From contig CM041090.1 of the NCBI GenBank assembly GCA_023079485.1, forward strand, positions 12,721,403-12,785,402: a stretch of 64,000 nt of DNA, in the 5' to 3' direction. Of the stretch, positions 22,490-34,500 are shown in pieces (position 1 is the stretch's first letter; every line of letters begins with the position of its first letter). The notes beneath the pieces were generated by a model. The model was not told the DNA's origin. It saw only the letters and a list, made by a program, of their open reading frames with translations, and did no database searches. Origin of the DNA: Archilochus colubris (Eukaryota; Chordata; Aves; Apodiformes; Trochilidae). A program made the position numbers and the translations under genes.

Positions 22490-22775
22490 CATTTAACATT
22501 TTGAAGGCACCACACAGACATTAACTAATGAATCCTGACAACAACCCTGTGAGGTACGTGTCTGCAGTCATCACTGTTTACAGGTGGTGAAGCTGACACA
22601 GAAGGCCACTTTCCTACATGAGCTACAGCAGGGAAACATTTAGCCAGATTAGTTAAGTGTCATAAAGAATTTTAAGCAAGTCCTTTCTGCATGTTCACCG
22701 CAGAGCTGCAACTGGAACCTGAGGTTTCCTCTCTGCAGTTCTCAGGCCCAGTACACCAGCATCTTATCTGATGAC
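22490..22775 (+). mobile_element. MIR-type SINE, ancient
   Basis: The order of blocks follows a MIR: attaactaatgaatcctgacaacaaccctgtgaggta, a stretch like the 'tttacagatgaggaaactgaggcacagag' part (tttacaggtggtgaagctgacacagaagg), then agctgcaactggaacctgaggtttcc and ctcaggcccagtacaccagcat. MIRs are tRNA-derived SINEs fixed before the amniote radiation and long inactive. The copy is heavily diverged, as expected in a bird. Confidence 0.75.
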
Positions 22776-25700
22776 TTCAAGCAGTTCTGGGCCACACCTT
22801 CAGCTGCCATCAGCAGCTGCAGTTTTTCTGAAGCTGGCACAGTTGTAGCTGCTTACACCAACACTGAACTTAGTCCAAAGGCTTTCTGAACAGTTTTGCA
22901 CAAGACCCCTTTGTGTCTGATTAAAAAGAAATGATTTTTTTTTTCTTTTTTTTTTTTTTTTTGGCAGCACCTGGTCTCTTCAGGAACACATGTTTACATT
23001 TTGCTGAATTAAATAAATAGACTGTGCTTTCTAGATAGCTGCAGACATATTAATATTGAACTGCAGACAACCACATGTTGGTAATGAGCCCATTTTGTGT
23101 CTTGGCTCATGGAAAAGAATGTGGAAATACCTTGTTCCGTGGTATTTTTCCTCTGACAGTACTGATACAGTGCCGCAGGCGCTCTGAAAGTAATAGCATA
23201 AGGTTAACTGACAATTGCATGTGTATTTACACCGATAGCCTGATATTATCATATTGTTAGAGAAAGAAGAAATCTGGGGCTAGAATATGCAACTAAATAA
23301 ATGCTAGTGAAAGCAAGTGAAGCTAGAAGAGACACACTGCTCAAAATGCTCACATAGCTCACACACCATTTCAGAAACCCTTGAGAATGCTAGAGGAGGA
23401 GCAAAGACATGAGGAAAGCTTTAAAAAGTGGTAAAGCATCAGCCTGCTGCTCCCATGGAAGTTAATAGAAGCGTTGAGCTTTTCATAAACGCACCATCAG
23501 GCCACAAAGGCCAAGCAAATTAAACAATGAGGATTCATGTAAAAATGGAGTGGTTTTGACAGCTGGAATGATCTGCAAAGTTTTCTTCAAAACAATAAGA
23601 TACTTTTTTCAGGCTCCGAGTCGCAAGATCTCAAGGAATTGTATTTGTGGGACAATTAAAAATTAGTGTACTTATATAATACAAATTTTATTTTTGTATG
23701 CATGGCTGACAAAATGCACTAATCAGAAATCCTGTCAGAAACTGTCCTGCTAGCTTCTTGAAAGCTCCCAACCTTACACTCTGTATTATGTGCAGAGAGA
23801 TGTTGCATTCAATGCAAAGAGTCTGAATAAACAGACTCTATGCTTCTCACTTCTGTCTTACCTTCCAAATTGACTCCTCTCCACCTGTATTACTTGTGCT
23901 CCTTTTGTATCTCTTTCTGCTCTCACAAGTTTCAACTAAACTGCAAAATTTACCCTAAAACCTCTGCTCCATAGCTTAACACTTTTCATACTTATGGAGT
24001 TAAATCAGGTCCCTTAACTGTGCTTCAAGCACATCTTTTTGTTCTGTTTTTGCGTAAGGCTTTTGTTAGGAGTATTTTTCTGTGTTTATGAAATTACAAT
24101 TATGTTTCTATGAGCTTAGTATTGACTGCTTTTACTAAGTACACTTTAAGTTTGCTGGCCTGCCACTATAAAGTAAATATTGCATTTTACCTGTACATTA
24201 ATTACCATGGGGTTTTTAACTTTCCTTTAGCTTAGAAGGACATAAAAAAGTTTCACTTACTTCATTTTAATTCTGTAAGAAGATTTAATTATTGGTGTCT
24301 CTTCTGTACAAGCAAAATTCAGTCTCTTAAAGCATATATTTTGTATCTAGAGATTATTAGCTGGAAGTTTAGATGATATTAGGGTTTTAGTGTTGAGCAC
24401 TGAAGAATTTAAGGGTAATTTCTGGGCTAGTACACTACATTAAACCTTTTCAAAAGTTGTCTCACTGGCTGGCTTTAAGTATATTTTTTACTCAATCAAT
24501 AATTTCTTAGCTGACAAAAACAATTTTCTAAAAGCTGTAGTAGTATGTAGAATTTGTTATACAGCAGTAATTCAACTTGTCATGTTGTCCAATAGAAATA
24601 TTACCAGAAGGCAATCCACCAGTTTCAGTCACTGTCACCAGAGTTTAAACAACACCACAGCATTTGAGAAGGAAGGGTTTGCTATAAAATCTACATCAGC
24701 TAGTGGTGGTGGCAACTTTCCATCTCATGTCACTTTCGGTAGTGGGCTCAGTCAATACGTTTTGAATTGCTTTTCACTCTTAGGAAAAGAAATTGGGCAA
24801 TGCAGGGGACTGAAAAACTTTTAGACCACTGAGATGGCATGTTCAACATGATGCATTATTGCTACCAGAATATCTTTCAGAGCAATTCCCTTAACAATTA
24901 TTATAGCCCTCAGAAAGCTATTAGAGCAGAGCCCTTAACAAATAGGTACATGTGTTCCCATTGAGACAACTTCACAAGGAGAAGGAAAATAATAGGGAAC
25001 ACAAGAAGCTCTTATCCTCTCCCTGCCTTCCTCCCTCACAATTTGTGAAGCCAGTCCCAGTGTCCCCAGCACCGGGGGATGAACGGCAGGAGAAGAAAAT
25101 AGAAAGTAGGGCTCCAGCAGCAGTGAGCCTGGGGAGCTGCTGCACATTGCTGAAAGGAGCAGCCAGGGATGGCACAGGCCCGCACCCACTAGGGAGGAGC
25201 TGGTGCCATTTTCCACTATAAGCAGTTTTCTGCTCTGTGCCAAGGGTCAAGCTGGCTCAGATTCAGCTGAGATGCTGGAGACACCTCTCAAATCTTGCAC
25301 TTCCAAGTTGTCTTTGGGGGTTCATGTCCAAAAGCTAATACAGCTAACGAGATAAAATTTAACGCAAGACAGTCTGTGATTAACACTGAAAACAAAGACC
25401 AACATAAAAGACACTGGAATTTAAGTATCTTGAAGAGATTAGTTTCTCCTGTCCCTACATAAACATCAGGTTGTGTCCATCTGCTTTGCATGACAATTAG
25501 TCTCCCAAACCCCAAAGCATGTCTTCTTAAAACTTACTTGCTCGTTTTGATCTTGTGGTATCTAGCATGGATGAAAGAAGTTGTGTAACACTGATGTGAT
25601 CGTCAAAATATCATCTCAGTAGCTAAAAGGTAGGGCACAGATTTTCACTAATTCATGCTGTGTTTATTATTATGCTGCCTTACAGATTCCACAATAAGCT

Positions 25701-27354
25701 TCTACTAAGTTAAATGTCATGTGCCTAATATAAACATGACAAAAGCCCAATGATATTTTCTTTTGAAAATATTCCAACAGCAAGGTCACTTGATTCATAA
25801 ATCATCACAACTGGTGACAAATGTTCACAGGAACTAAATCCATGCCTCTTGCAGGGAGACAAGACTTTCAAGCAGAGAATTCATCCTCTTTCACAGAAAA
25901 TACAGTTTAACATGCTCAAATCTGTAGTACAGAATCTCCAAAGAAAATTTAACTTTTCAAGATTTATGTAGTAAATCTAATTAAAATGAATTCCTTTACT
26001 GTCTGCTCTGTGAATTGTGACTTTTCCTATGTTGTTATCTTTAGGAGCTGGTTCTTGCTAAAGTTTTTATAAACCCAACTTTATTTTCAGAGATTGAAAA
26101 ATAGCTTAATGGTGAAGCAGTGCTGAGTATTATGATACTGGTCATGGTAGTCATATATAACACATGTAATCATAAAATAAGCTCATGTTAGTCTATACAT
26201 AAGACAAGAAGAAGCACAGATGTTCCTGCTATTTTCCAAAGAACATGTATTGCTTTACAAACTATTAAGATCATATGACCAGCTTTTTGTAAGCAATACT
26301 TCAACAGAAAAGGTCAGGCAACTTCAAAATTAAATTCTTTCACTTTCTTGCCATGAAGATTAATCTTATTGTTTAAAGTATATTCAAGTATTTTTTTAAG
26401 AAATAAGAAACCCCATATCTCTGATTTTTCCCCATTTTTTTTCCAGATGAGGATTATTGTTTTTATAAATTTTCAGAATTTTATATTTTTTTTAAATGAC
26501 AGTAATTTGTGAATCATGGTAGCCAGATTAAATCTGTACTCCTGAGGAATTCTAATACTCTACTGAAAAATGGAGCACAGTTTTACACCTATATTCTCAA
26601 CTCTCCCAACTCGCTGCTGATACAGAAGGGAAAATGCAGAGAGCAAACCTTGCTGTGAGATTCAAAATAGCAGTACAGCCCTGTAGGATGGCTTTATTTT
26701 ATGCTTGGTGGGAGACCCAGATGGGATTTAGGCAGGGAGAGCTCAGGCACTCGGTATCCACTGTAGACAGGCAGAGCTCTTGCCCTACCTCAGGCAGCCT
26801 TTGATGGCAGCCCTCAAGTTCACCTCCTTCAGTCTTTGGCAGCAATTCATATGTGCTTTGTTTAATTTTTTGAGACAAGAAGTTACCATTATTTGATATT
26901 TTCCAAGAATTAAACAGGGTTTATGCATTGTGGTTATGTGTAACACTCAAAGACCGTGTTTGTAACAAAGATGTTACCTGTCTGATAAGGACATCCGTCA
27001 GTACAAACCCCTTTGTTCAGACCCCTCAGAATACAGATCTAGGCAACAGTGTCATCTCCAAAATCAAGAGTAATTTTAGCATACTTCAAAACTATTTGTA
27101 ATATCTGAGTTGATTTTGTTCCTATTACCCATTCAAAGATTTTCTCTGATTTGTCTTTTCATATTTCTGGGGTGGATGCAACTGGTTCTTGCTTTACAAT
27201 GGAAGTCATGCTTGGTTCTCTATCTCCTTCTCAACCACTTTAAGAAATTTTAATACTTGTCAGAACATCTATTGGTATGGATAAGCAAAATATAATGGAC
27301 TACATGTACTGTGCAGGATTTGATTAGCAAATTCTTAGGAATCGTTTTACATTC
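22776..27354. other. AT-rich stretch with one GC-richer patch
   Basis: T-runs lie at 22936-22962. A GC-richer patch at about 25015-25275 has overlapping ORFs on both strands (24935-25250), but I see no domain, no splice-site pair I trust and no repeat I know. No gene is called. Confidence 0.45.
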
Positions 27355-27480
27355 TGTCATGGTTTAACACTGGTCCTGCAATTAAACCAGGACATATTCT
27401 TAATATCTATTTTTTTAGAGGAGGGAACACAGAGAATTTTATGTAACCCAAGATACAATATAATTAAGCATTTTTAATGG
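27355..27480 (-). mobile_element. Decayed LTR fragment related to the 1727/8010 LTRs
   Basis: The opening tgtcatggtttaacactgg and the following aattaaacc match the edge of the main ERV LTR (tgtcacggtttaacactgg...attaaacc). A looser similarity continues (taat-tct-ctat, agag-agg-ga, ttatg...tttaatg). It fades after about 27480. It is read as an old relative, with orientation as in the provirus. Confidence 0.6.
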
Positions 27481-30400
27481 AGGAGCTTTGTGTATAGATA
27501 CATGCTTCATACTGGCTGCATCTCCAAAGCCATCTATCCCATCTCCTTTTTCATCAGCCTGTCTACTCATCTACAGTTTTTCCTTATCAAATTGCTCACA
27601 AACCTGAAAGATTTACTTCTTTCTCAAATTGGCATAGTTGTATCACTTCTCTTTATACTCCAGACAGTCTTCACAAACACAACAAACCAAGTGTAGTCTT
27701 AGCTTCTTAGTATCAGTCAAGCTCAACACACAAGCAAAGGCAGGTGAAAAGTTTTGCTTTTTAACAAATGAATACAATTTTTATTAAAAATATGTTAAGG
27801 AAAACAAGGATTCCCCAACACTGAAGAGATTAAAACATTAGAAATACTTCTGCATTTGCTTTAAATTTGAAAAATTTCATTGAGTTTTTTCCTTCACAGT
27901 CTCTACTCATTTACCTAATCTCACCGTTCACTCCTGTAAATATGTTTTACTGATCTTTCTTTGATGTCATGATCCAAAACACAGAATTTTTAGGATGTGT
28001 TTAAGACATATTATTTTTAGGTCAACATAAGAATGTGGATTTTCAGGCAGCCAAAAGCTGCTGAAGAGCTTCAACTCTAACAAGTCATAATTTATTAAAA
28101 TTTCTTCCGACACACTCACTGAATACAGACTTAGAAAGCAAATGGCCCTTCAGTTGCTCAAGCCATTCTTCAGATTTTTCTCTGCCTTAAAGCTTTTTTT
28201 CTTTTTTCCGAACTGTGTTTAATAAATATTTTACTTTTCCCTGGAATCTTTACTGTCCTCTTTGTAACATCATGACTATATACTACCGATTCCCCCTAAG
28301 ATAACTAAAATTGATACAGTGGAAATATAATACTTGGAAACTGTATTACAGATTTTTCAGATAATGCATGCACATCGTTACTGTTTCTGTCTTTGGGGTG
28401 TTGCTGGTCATTATAAATAGGGAATACAAAACTTAATAACTTAGTATTGGGCAAGAATTATTAATTGGAGTAATATTAGACCCCACTCTTCTTCCATATT
28501 TTTTTCCATATTCTCCTTTCCATATTGTTTTTTTGAATGGACACACTTCAGAATCCTTTGTCATTGGAGCTTACTTTCTCCCACTTTGCTGGGATACACC
28601 ACTTTGCTGGGAACACTGTTATATAAAAAAAAAGCAGTATTTATTTACCTGTCCCCCTAGGCGTCAGCAGTTTCCATGGCAGGACTGACAGCACAGCATC
28701 AGACCTGCTGGGATGAGGTGGAAAGCTGTCATACAGCTGAAAGAGAACTGGCAACTAGTAACAGCTAGGGAGACCAAATAAAAATATTTAAAAAAAAACC
28801 TGAGACTGATTTGCCAATTGATACGTTTTGCAAGAAAACTTTAATTTATGTTAATCTCTCAAAAATCTATGGGTCAGTTTTATCAGGTATTTGTAGGTTG
28901 GCACAAATTTCAGTAATCTTGCTAACAGCTTGTCTTTTATGGATTTGCTTTGTTTTAAAAAGACACATAAACCCAGCTGCAACATTTGGTTCTCACCTCA
29001 CGAATAAACCATGAGCAATGCTTTAATCAGGACTTTCGATCTGGGCTATTGTGAAACAAGGGAAACTGCAATTTTTTTCATTCTTTAGATCAGTTTCTGA
29101 ATCTGGTCCTCAGCAAAGTGCAGCAACACATGGAAAAAAGGTTTTAGATTAAACTCATTTCTCATTGTTATTTTTTGAGGTTGGAAAATTATTCATCTTT
29201 CTGGGACTTGTAATACTGGATGATATCCTCTAGGTCCATAAATTATAATAGTCTGATTGAATTCAGCAGACATATGACAGTTGATATTAGTAGTGCATCC
29301 ATCTTATTGTGTGTAATCCACCAGTATTTAGCCACTCTGCAGAGCAGTATGGAGAGACTGAATTTAATTCTTAGCTCTTAACTCTTAAATAAAAATTAAA
29401 AATAAAAATAATTTATTAAGATTTTCTTGCCCAAAATTACATTTTCAGTGAAAAAATAGTTTCTGTGATGCTGATGGTGACTTGGCTCCCATGGGCAGAA
29501 TAAGGGGCTTTCATTCCCTCTCCCACCCAGCAGGAGGGACATCCTGGGACCCTGTGGCTGCAGAGTGCATCTCCTTCCACCACCACATTTTATGGCTTCG
29601 TGCAACCACCTTCAGGCCATGTGGAGGAAACTGCAGCAAGAGTTTGGCTGCACAAAGGCCAATGGGAAGTGAAGCTTCACAGTTCCTTTCAGAAGCTCCT
29701 GAGGCTGCCCCTGCACACCCTGTCTCCTTGTGTCTCACTTGCACCTGAGGCCTGCACAGCTTCTGATCCATTAAAAGACAAAGTGCTGCTGTTGGCACCC
29801 TGGTGGGTTGGGAGGTCAGAACCACCTCAAGGGAGTTCCTTGAGGAAATCCCAGCACGCAAAAGGCTGAAGCAGCTCCCCTGCCAGACTGTGGTCAGGCT
29901 GGAGTGAAAGCCACCAAGGAGGTGTGGGTTTCACCAGCATTCATCATTTACCTTCTGGCCACCTGGCAGGAAAGAAGTCTTGAAATTGTGAGCCTGATAA
30001 TGTTTCATGTGTCTGAAACATGTTCATATGAAAGATGTTAGAGTAACTTTCACAGCTGTCGGGGACTTGTCTACATATGAGAGAAAAGGACAATGAGAAA
30101 AATAAAGGCAATGGTGCTTCTACATCTCAGAAGGGTTCATGTACCACACTGGTTGTGGACAGTGTCAGTACTCTGATCCCTTCCGCCTGATTATGTCCCA
30201 GGGTTGTAGTATCCAAATCCATGCTGTAAATAAATGCAAGCTAAATGTGCTGTGAAACTGCATCTCTTAGTAAATAAATCATCCATCAGTGGAACTGCCT
30301 CAATCTTTGCCTTGGAGTATGATAGCTGTTTTAAAATAAAGACTACACTCTGCTGGTTTGGCAGATACCAAGGTTGCTATTACTACTCCAAAAAGTTGTC

Positions 30401-31132
30401 TCCTTAGTCTTGTTCTCCAGGATTAATTACTCAGTGCCAGAAATTACTATTTCTTGCTGCTGAAGAGATATTCCAACTGATAGGTAGCATAGTAGATAAA
30501 ATGATGGTAAGTGTGTATTTATACAGCAGCTTGATGGGCTCTTTGGTAATCAATCCTTGGGCTGCCTTTCAGGGTCAAATAGCTCTAGGCTAGATACACT
30601 GTCTTTTTCCCTCTTTGACACCGTTTACATACTTTTTCCTTAATTAACTGAGTTATGCATGTGTATTTTCCCCATGGGGCAGGCGTGCTGGCTAGATGCC
30701 ATTCATCTGAAAGAGCGTTCAGAATGCTTGTGTATAAACATCTAGGCAGGTTTTCACTGACCACAGGCTCGAGGAGGGATTTTTAAACAAGGACTGATAC
30801 AGTTTCCCTTTTCATTTTTGTCCGACATGTAATGGAATAGCACATCTTAAGTAACTGAACACCTTTTACTACATTCAGCAAGGAGCAGCTGGCATCACTT
30901 TACAGGAAATGGATAAAGTGCCTGCTTTAATGGCATAGTCTGGGAGAATTAACTCAGCATCGTTTCAGCTAGTTCCTTTGCTTTAAAAATTGCTGCATTA
31001 AATTGTCTGCAAAAGATGCTGCAGTTCAAAAAGATCATTCTAACTCAAGAACCAGACACAACATTATTGTTGTAGACAGTGGGACATTCTTATGGGAGGA
31101 AACATGAATTTAAAAAGTAGTTATTGCTGCCA
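27481..31132. other. AT-rich stretch with GC-richer patch 29480-29960
   Basis: No gene is supported. The patch at 29480-29960 is richer in GC and gives overlapping ORFs on both strands (up to 116 codons on the minus strand), a pattern of composition rather than coding. Short duplications (ttccatatt three times near 28493-28531; cactttgctggga twice near 28581-28611) are present. Confidence 0.45.
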
Positions 31133-31548
31133 TAGAATCATAAAATCATGGAATCATAGAATGGTTAGGGTTGGAAGAGACCCTAAAGATCACCTAATTC
31201 CAACCCCTCCCTTCCCCCCCAATATGGGCAGGGACATCTTCCACCAGACCGGGTTGCTCAAAGCCCCATCCAACCTGGCCTTGAATGCTCCCAGGGATGT
31301 AGAATTCTCAACTTCCCTGCCCAAGCTTCTGATGTCTCATCGAGGAGAATTTCTTCCTGATGTCTAACTTAAATCTAGCCTCTTTCAGTTTGGAACCATT
31401 CCCTCTTGTCCTGTCACTACACACCCGAAAGTCTCTTCCCAGCTTTCTCATAGACCTCCTTCAGGAACTGGAAAGCTGCCATAAGATCTGATTGGAGCCT
31501 TTCCTTCTCCAGATTGAACAACCCCATTTTTCCCAGACTGCCATCATA
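31133..31548 (-). mobile_element. CR1 LINE, 3' end, minus strand
   Basis: Begins with the reverse of the CR1 tail (catagaatcataaaatcatggaatcatagaatgg), followed by ttggaagagaccctaaagatcacc, gggacatcttccaccagaccgggttgctcaaagccccatccaacctggccttgaa, and further 5' parts to ccttctccagattgaacaacccc. A C-run interrupts it near 31199-31220. This is a well-preserved, non-coding tail of a truncated copy. Confidence 0.93.
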
Positions 31549-34500
31549 GAAGTCTTAACTGCAGTGCATGGAGACTCTCACAAAAGATGCTTGAAATTTA
31601 TAACTTAATATATTAAAAAGGGTACTTTTACACTTATACATGGGCATTCAAAATTGTGTTCTTATAAACACATGAAAACTGTAATATTACAGTATATATT
31701 GATATAAATGAAGTCCTCAACTGTTCTGTCAGCTACATACTCATGTTTTTGCCCCAGGGTCCAAGGGAGTAGCTTTATTTCATTAGCTCCACGACATTTT
31801 GAATAGTTTATTATTTTTAGCACTGTATTGCAGCAAAATTAAGACCTGAAAATTTGATCCCATCTTCAGTCCTCATTTTTGATCCATTCTGTTACATTTT
31901 TACTAATCCCATTTCCTCTTAAACCATCGTGCTACTGTGCTAGACTTAGTCTTCATGATCATGAGCAAGGAGTTTTAAAACAAGTCATGCCTGTGACAAT
32001 CTCCATTTTTTTCCTATTCAAGGTCAGATGAATCTCTTGATTAATTAAAATTAACTCTTTCTCAGAGGAGATATTGCTACTTATCATAGTCATTCTTCTT
32101 GTTGACAGAGGAAGGACAGTTCAGAAATAATATGATTAATTTTAAGACAAATCTGGCTGAATGGGAAAGCATTAAAGTCTGCTTGTGAGATAGAGTGAAT
32201 GTCTTTGTCTTACCTATACTGAAAACTCCATAAAAATATAAGCAAAGCCCTTGAAGCAAAACCCACTGAAATTATTTGAAAGACACCACAGTAACTCTGA
32301 AGACCATTACATCACCCCCCAGTAAAAGCTGTGAATTACTACATATATAGTCTGGTGGAATAAAATTAATTTTTTGCTTAACTTCAACAGTTTCATATAT
32401 GCTTTTGCTCTTGTGGCTAGCTGGTCCCAGCTCTTAAAGACATACCAATGCCTACAGTGTAAAATGTAAAAGTGAAGTGGATGAAGTTCTGTTTCTTTTT
32501 CATAATCTTCCCTACAATACATGAAGTCATGTTCCTTATAACCCCACTCACATTGCTTCATGAGTAAAGCACATACATTAAACAGACAGCACTTGGAAGA
32601 CTGTTTATCTGATAACTCTAAAGTGACCAGGACAAACATTTGCATTTGCACATAAAAACAGGTAAGCTTCTGTCTTATCAGGTTTTTTCATTAAGTAGTA
32701 ATGTATTGTCTGTATAATGTTCATGATTTCAATTTTAAAAAAAAAAAAAGATAAAAAGTTGTTTTCCCTTTCCTTCCAACAGCAATATTGTGGGGTTTAC
32801 ATCTGAATGTGGATAACAATTAGAAGCTTGATTAAGTTGCTGTGTGGGAAGAGGTGCAATTTAACACCTGGGGGAAAAAGGATTGAAGTTGTGGTAAAAT
32901 ACTTTTGTGTTCTCTGTTTTTTTTTTCTCAGCTTTATGGGATGAATAAAGTTGAGCTATAAGAGCTTGTCACCAGCTACTTGGGAAGTAACACTGCAGAA
33001 TCCTGTGGTAAAACTTCACACCTTCTTAGATTGTTACACACCTCATTTCCTAGGCCCAGGCCATGGCATGCCCCTGTTCCAGGAGCTCCTGAGAAGATAG
33101 TCTGTAGGTATTTCCTTTAATACATTCAGCAAAAATAAGAGTAAGAGAGTTTTATACTCCCTTTATGCCTTTTTGCCTTTTTATTAGTCATATCTGTGAA
33201 AGGATTTTATAAGAGTAGATGTTTGACTTATATACCAGAAAAACCTTCAGTAATACACTGGGAGAAAACTCCAATATTATTACTTAAAATCTAACCAATA
33301 ATAAAAATATTTATCAAGAGAGGATAATAAAAATCCATAAAATAAAAAATGCCGAGATTCATTTAGCTTACTTAGAAGAAAAAATCTACAAAATGTTACT
33401 TCAGAAATCTTTTACAATCTTTATAGGACATTTCTTTTAAGTCCATGATTTGTTTGATAAATTTCAGATGCCATTTCAGTTTAATTACATCAACAGAAAG
33501 ATACTAAAGTGAAGTTGCAGGAAGATAGCAATTTGTATTATCTATAATTTCTTAAGCTGCCATGCTCTTGGTATGTCAATCAATAGGACGTGATGTCTGG
33601 TTATATGAAGTTCATCATATATCATTTAGTACTGCCTGTCACATCATATCCTCAGCAGGGCAATGTATTATAGGTGAATTCAGTCATATGGCTAGAAAAA
33701 TGGATAGAAACCTGTTCCTTCATAGTACCAAATACACATAATTAATAACATAATAAATAATTAGAATAAAAATTTACTGCACCCCATACATTTCCCTGTA
33801 ATTATGTCATTTTCTTCACTCATTTAGAAAACAGCTCACTTTTTAAATTGTCACAAGTGAGTTACTACCAATAAACAAGGATAAAATGTGAGTCTTTCTA
33901 GTATTAATAGATATCCATTTATTCTCTGATGTAACTTTTCAAAAGCTACCAGCATAATGCTACTGAGGCAATGCCACAGAACCTTTATAGGCAAGACCAG
34001 GAGAAACAGTACCCAAGTAAGCATATGGATCTGCCATTTTTTAAATCCAGTTTCTGGTACAGCTTGATAGGTGATACTATCTTACAATGAAATGTCTGGA
34101 AGTTAGTAGTGTGCATTGAGGAAATACCACAAAATGCTTGCACCTGTCTTGTACTCTTTCCTAAATGAAGAGCCATTGCAGGAGACCTCTTGTTTGCAGT
34201 GCTGAAAGCTCTCAGCTCAAGAGCCAAGCAGAAAACTGCATTATTCTAAATTAGCATTTTGGGGCAGGGCAGAGGCAAGTTGTCCCCCAGTACCTCAGCA
34301 CACTGGAGTTCACATTGTTCCCATCACATAACAATGCAAAGAGTCTCAAGCTGAGGACATTCCATCCATGAAATATATTTCTAAGGACACCTTAAAGTAA
34401 TGAATCCAGTTAGAGGGATGTAACTTGGATAATTAAGGAAAGAAACAGCTCTGAGAAGACTTTGCAAACTGGCAGCCATATTGCCTTTTTCTTGGATAGG

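Noticed and set aside
24935..25250. Overlapping ORFs in a GC-richer patch as an exon
   Set aside because: Open on both strands at once, which reflects composition; no motif.
29396..29869. Overlapping ORFs near 29500-29860 as an exon
   Set aside because: Same pattern of opposite-strand openness with no recognisable protein.
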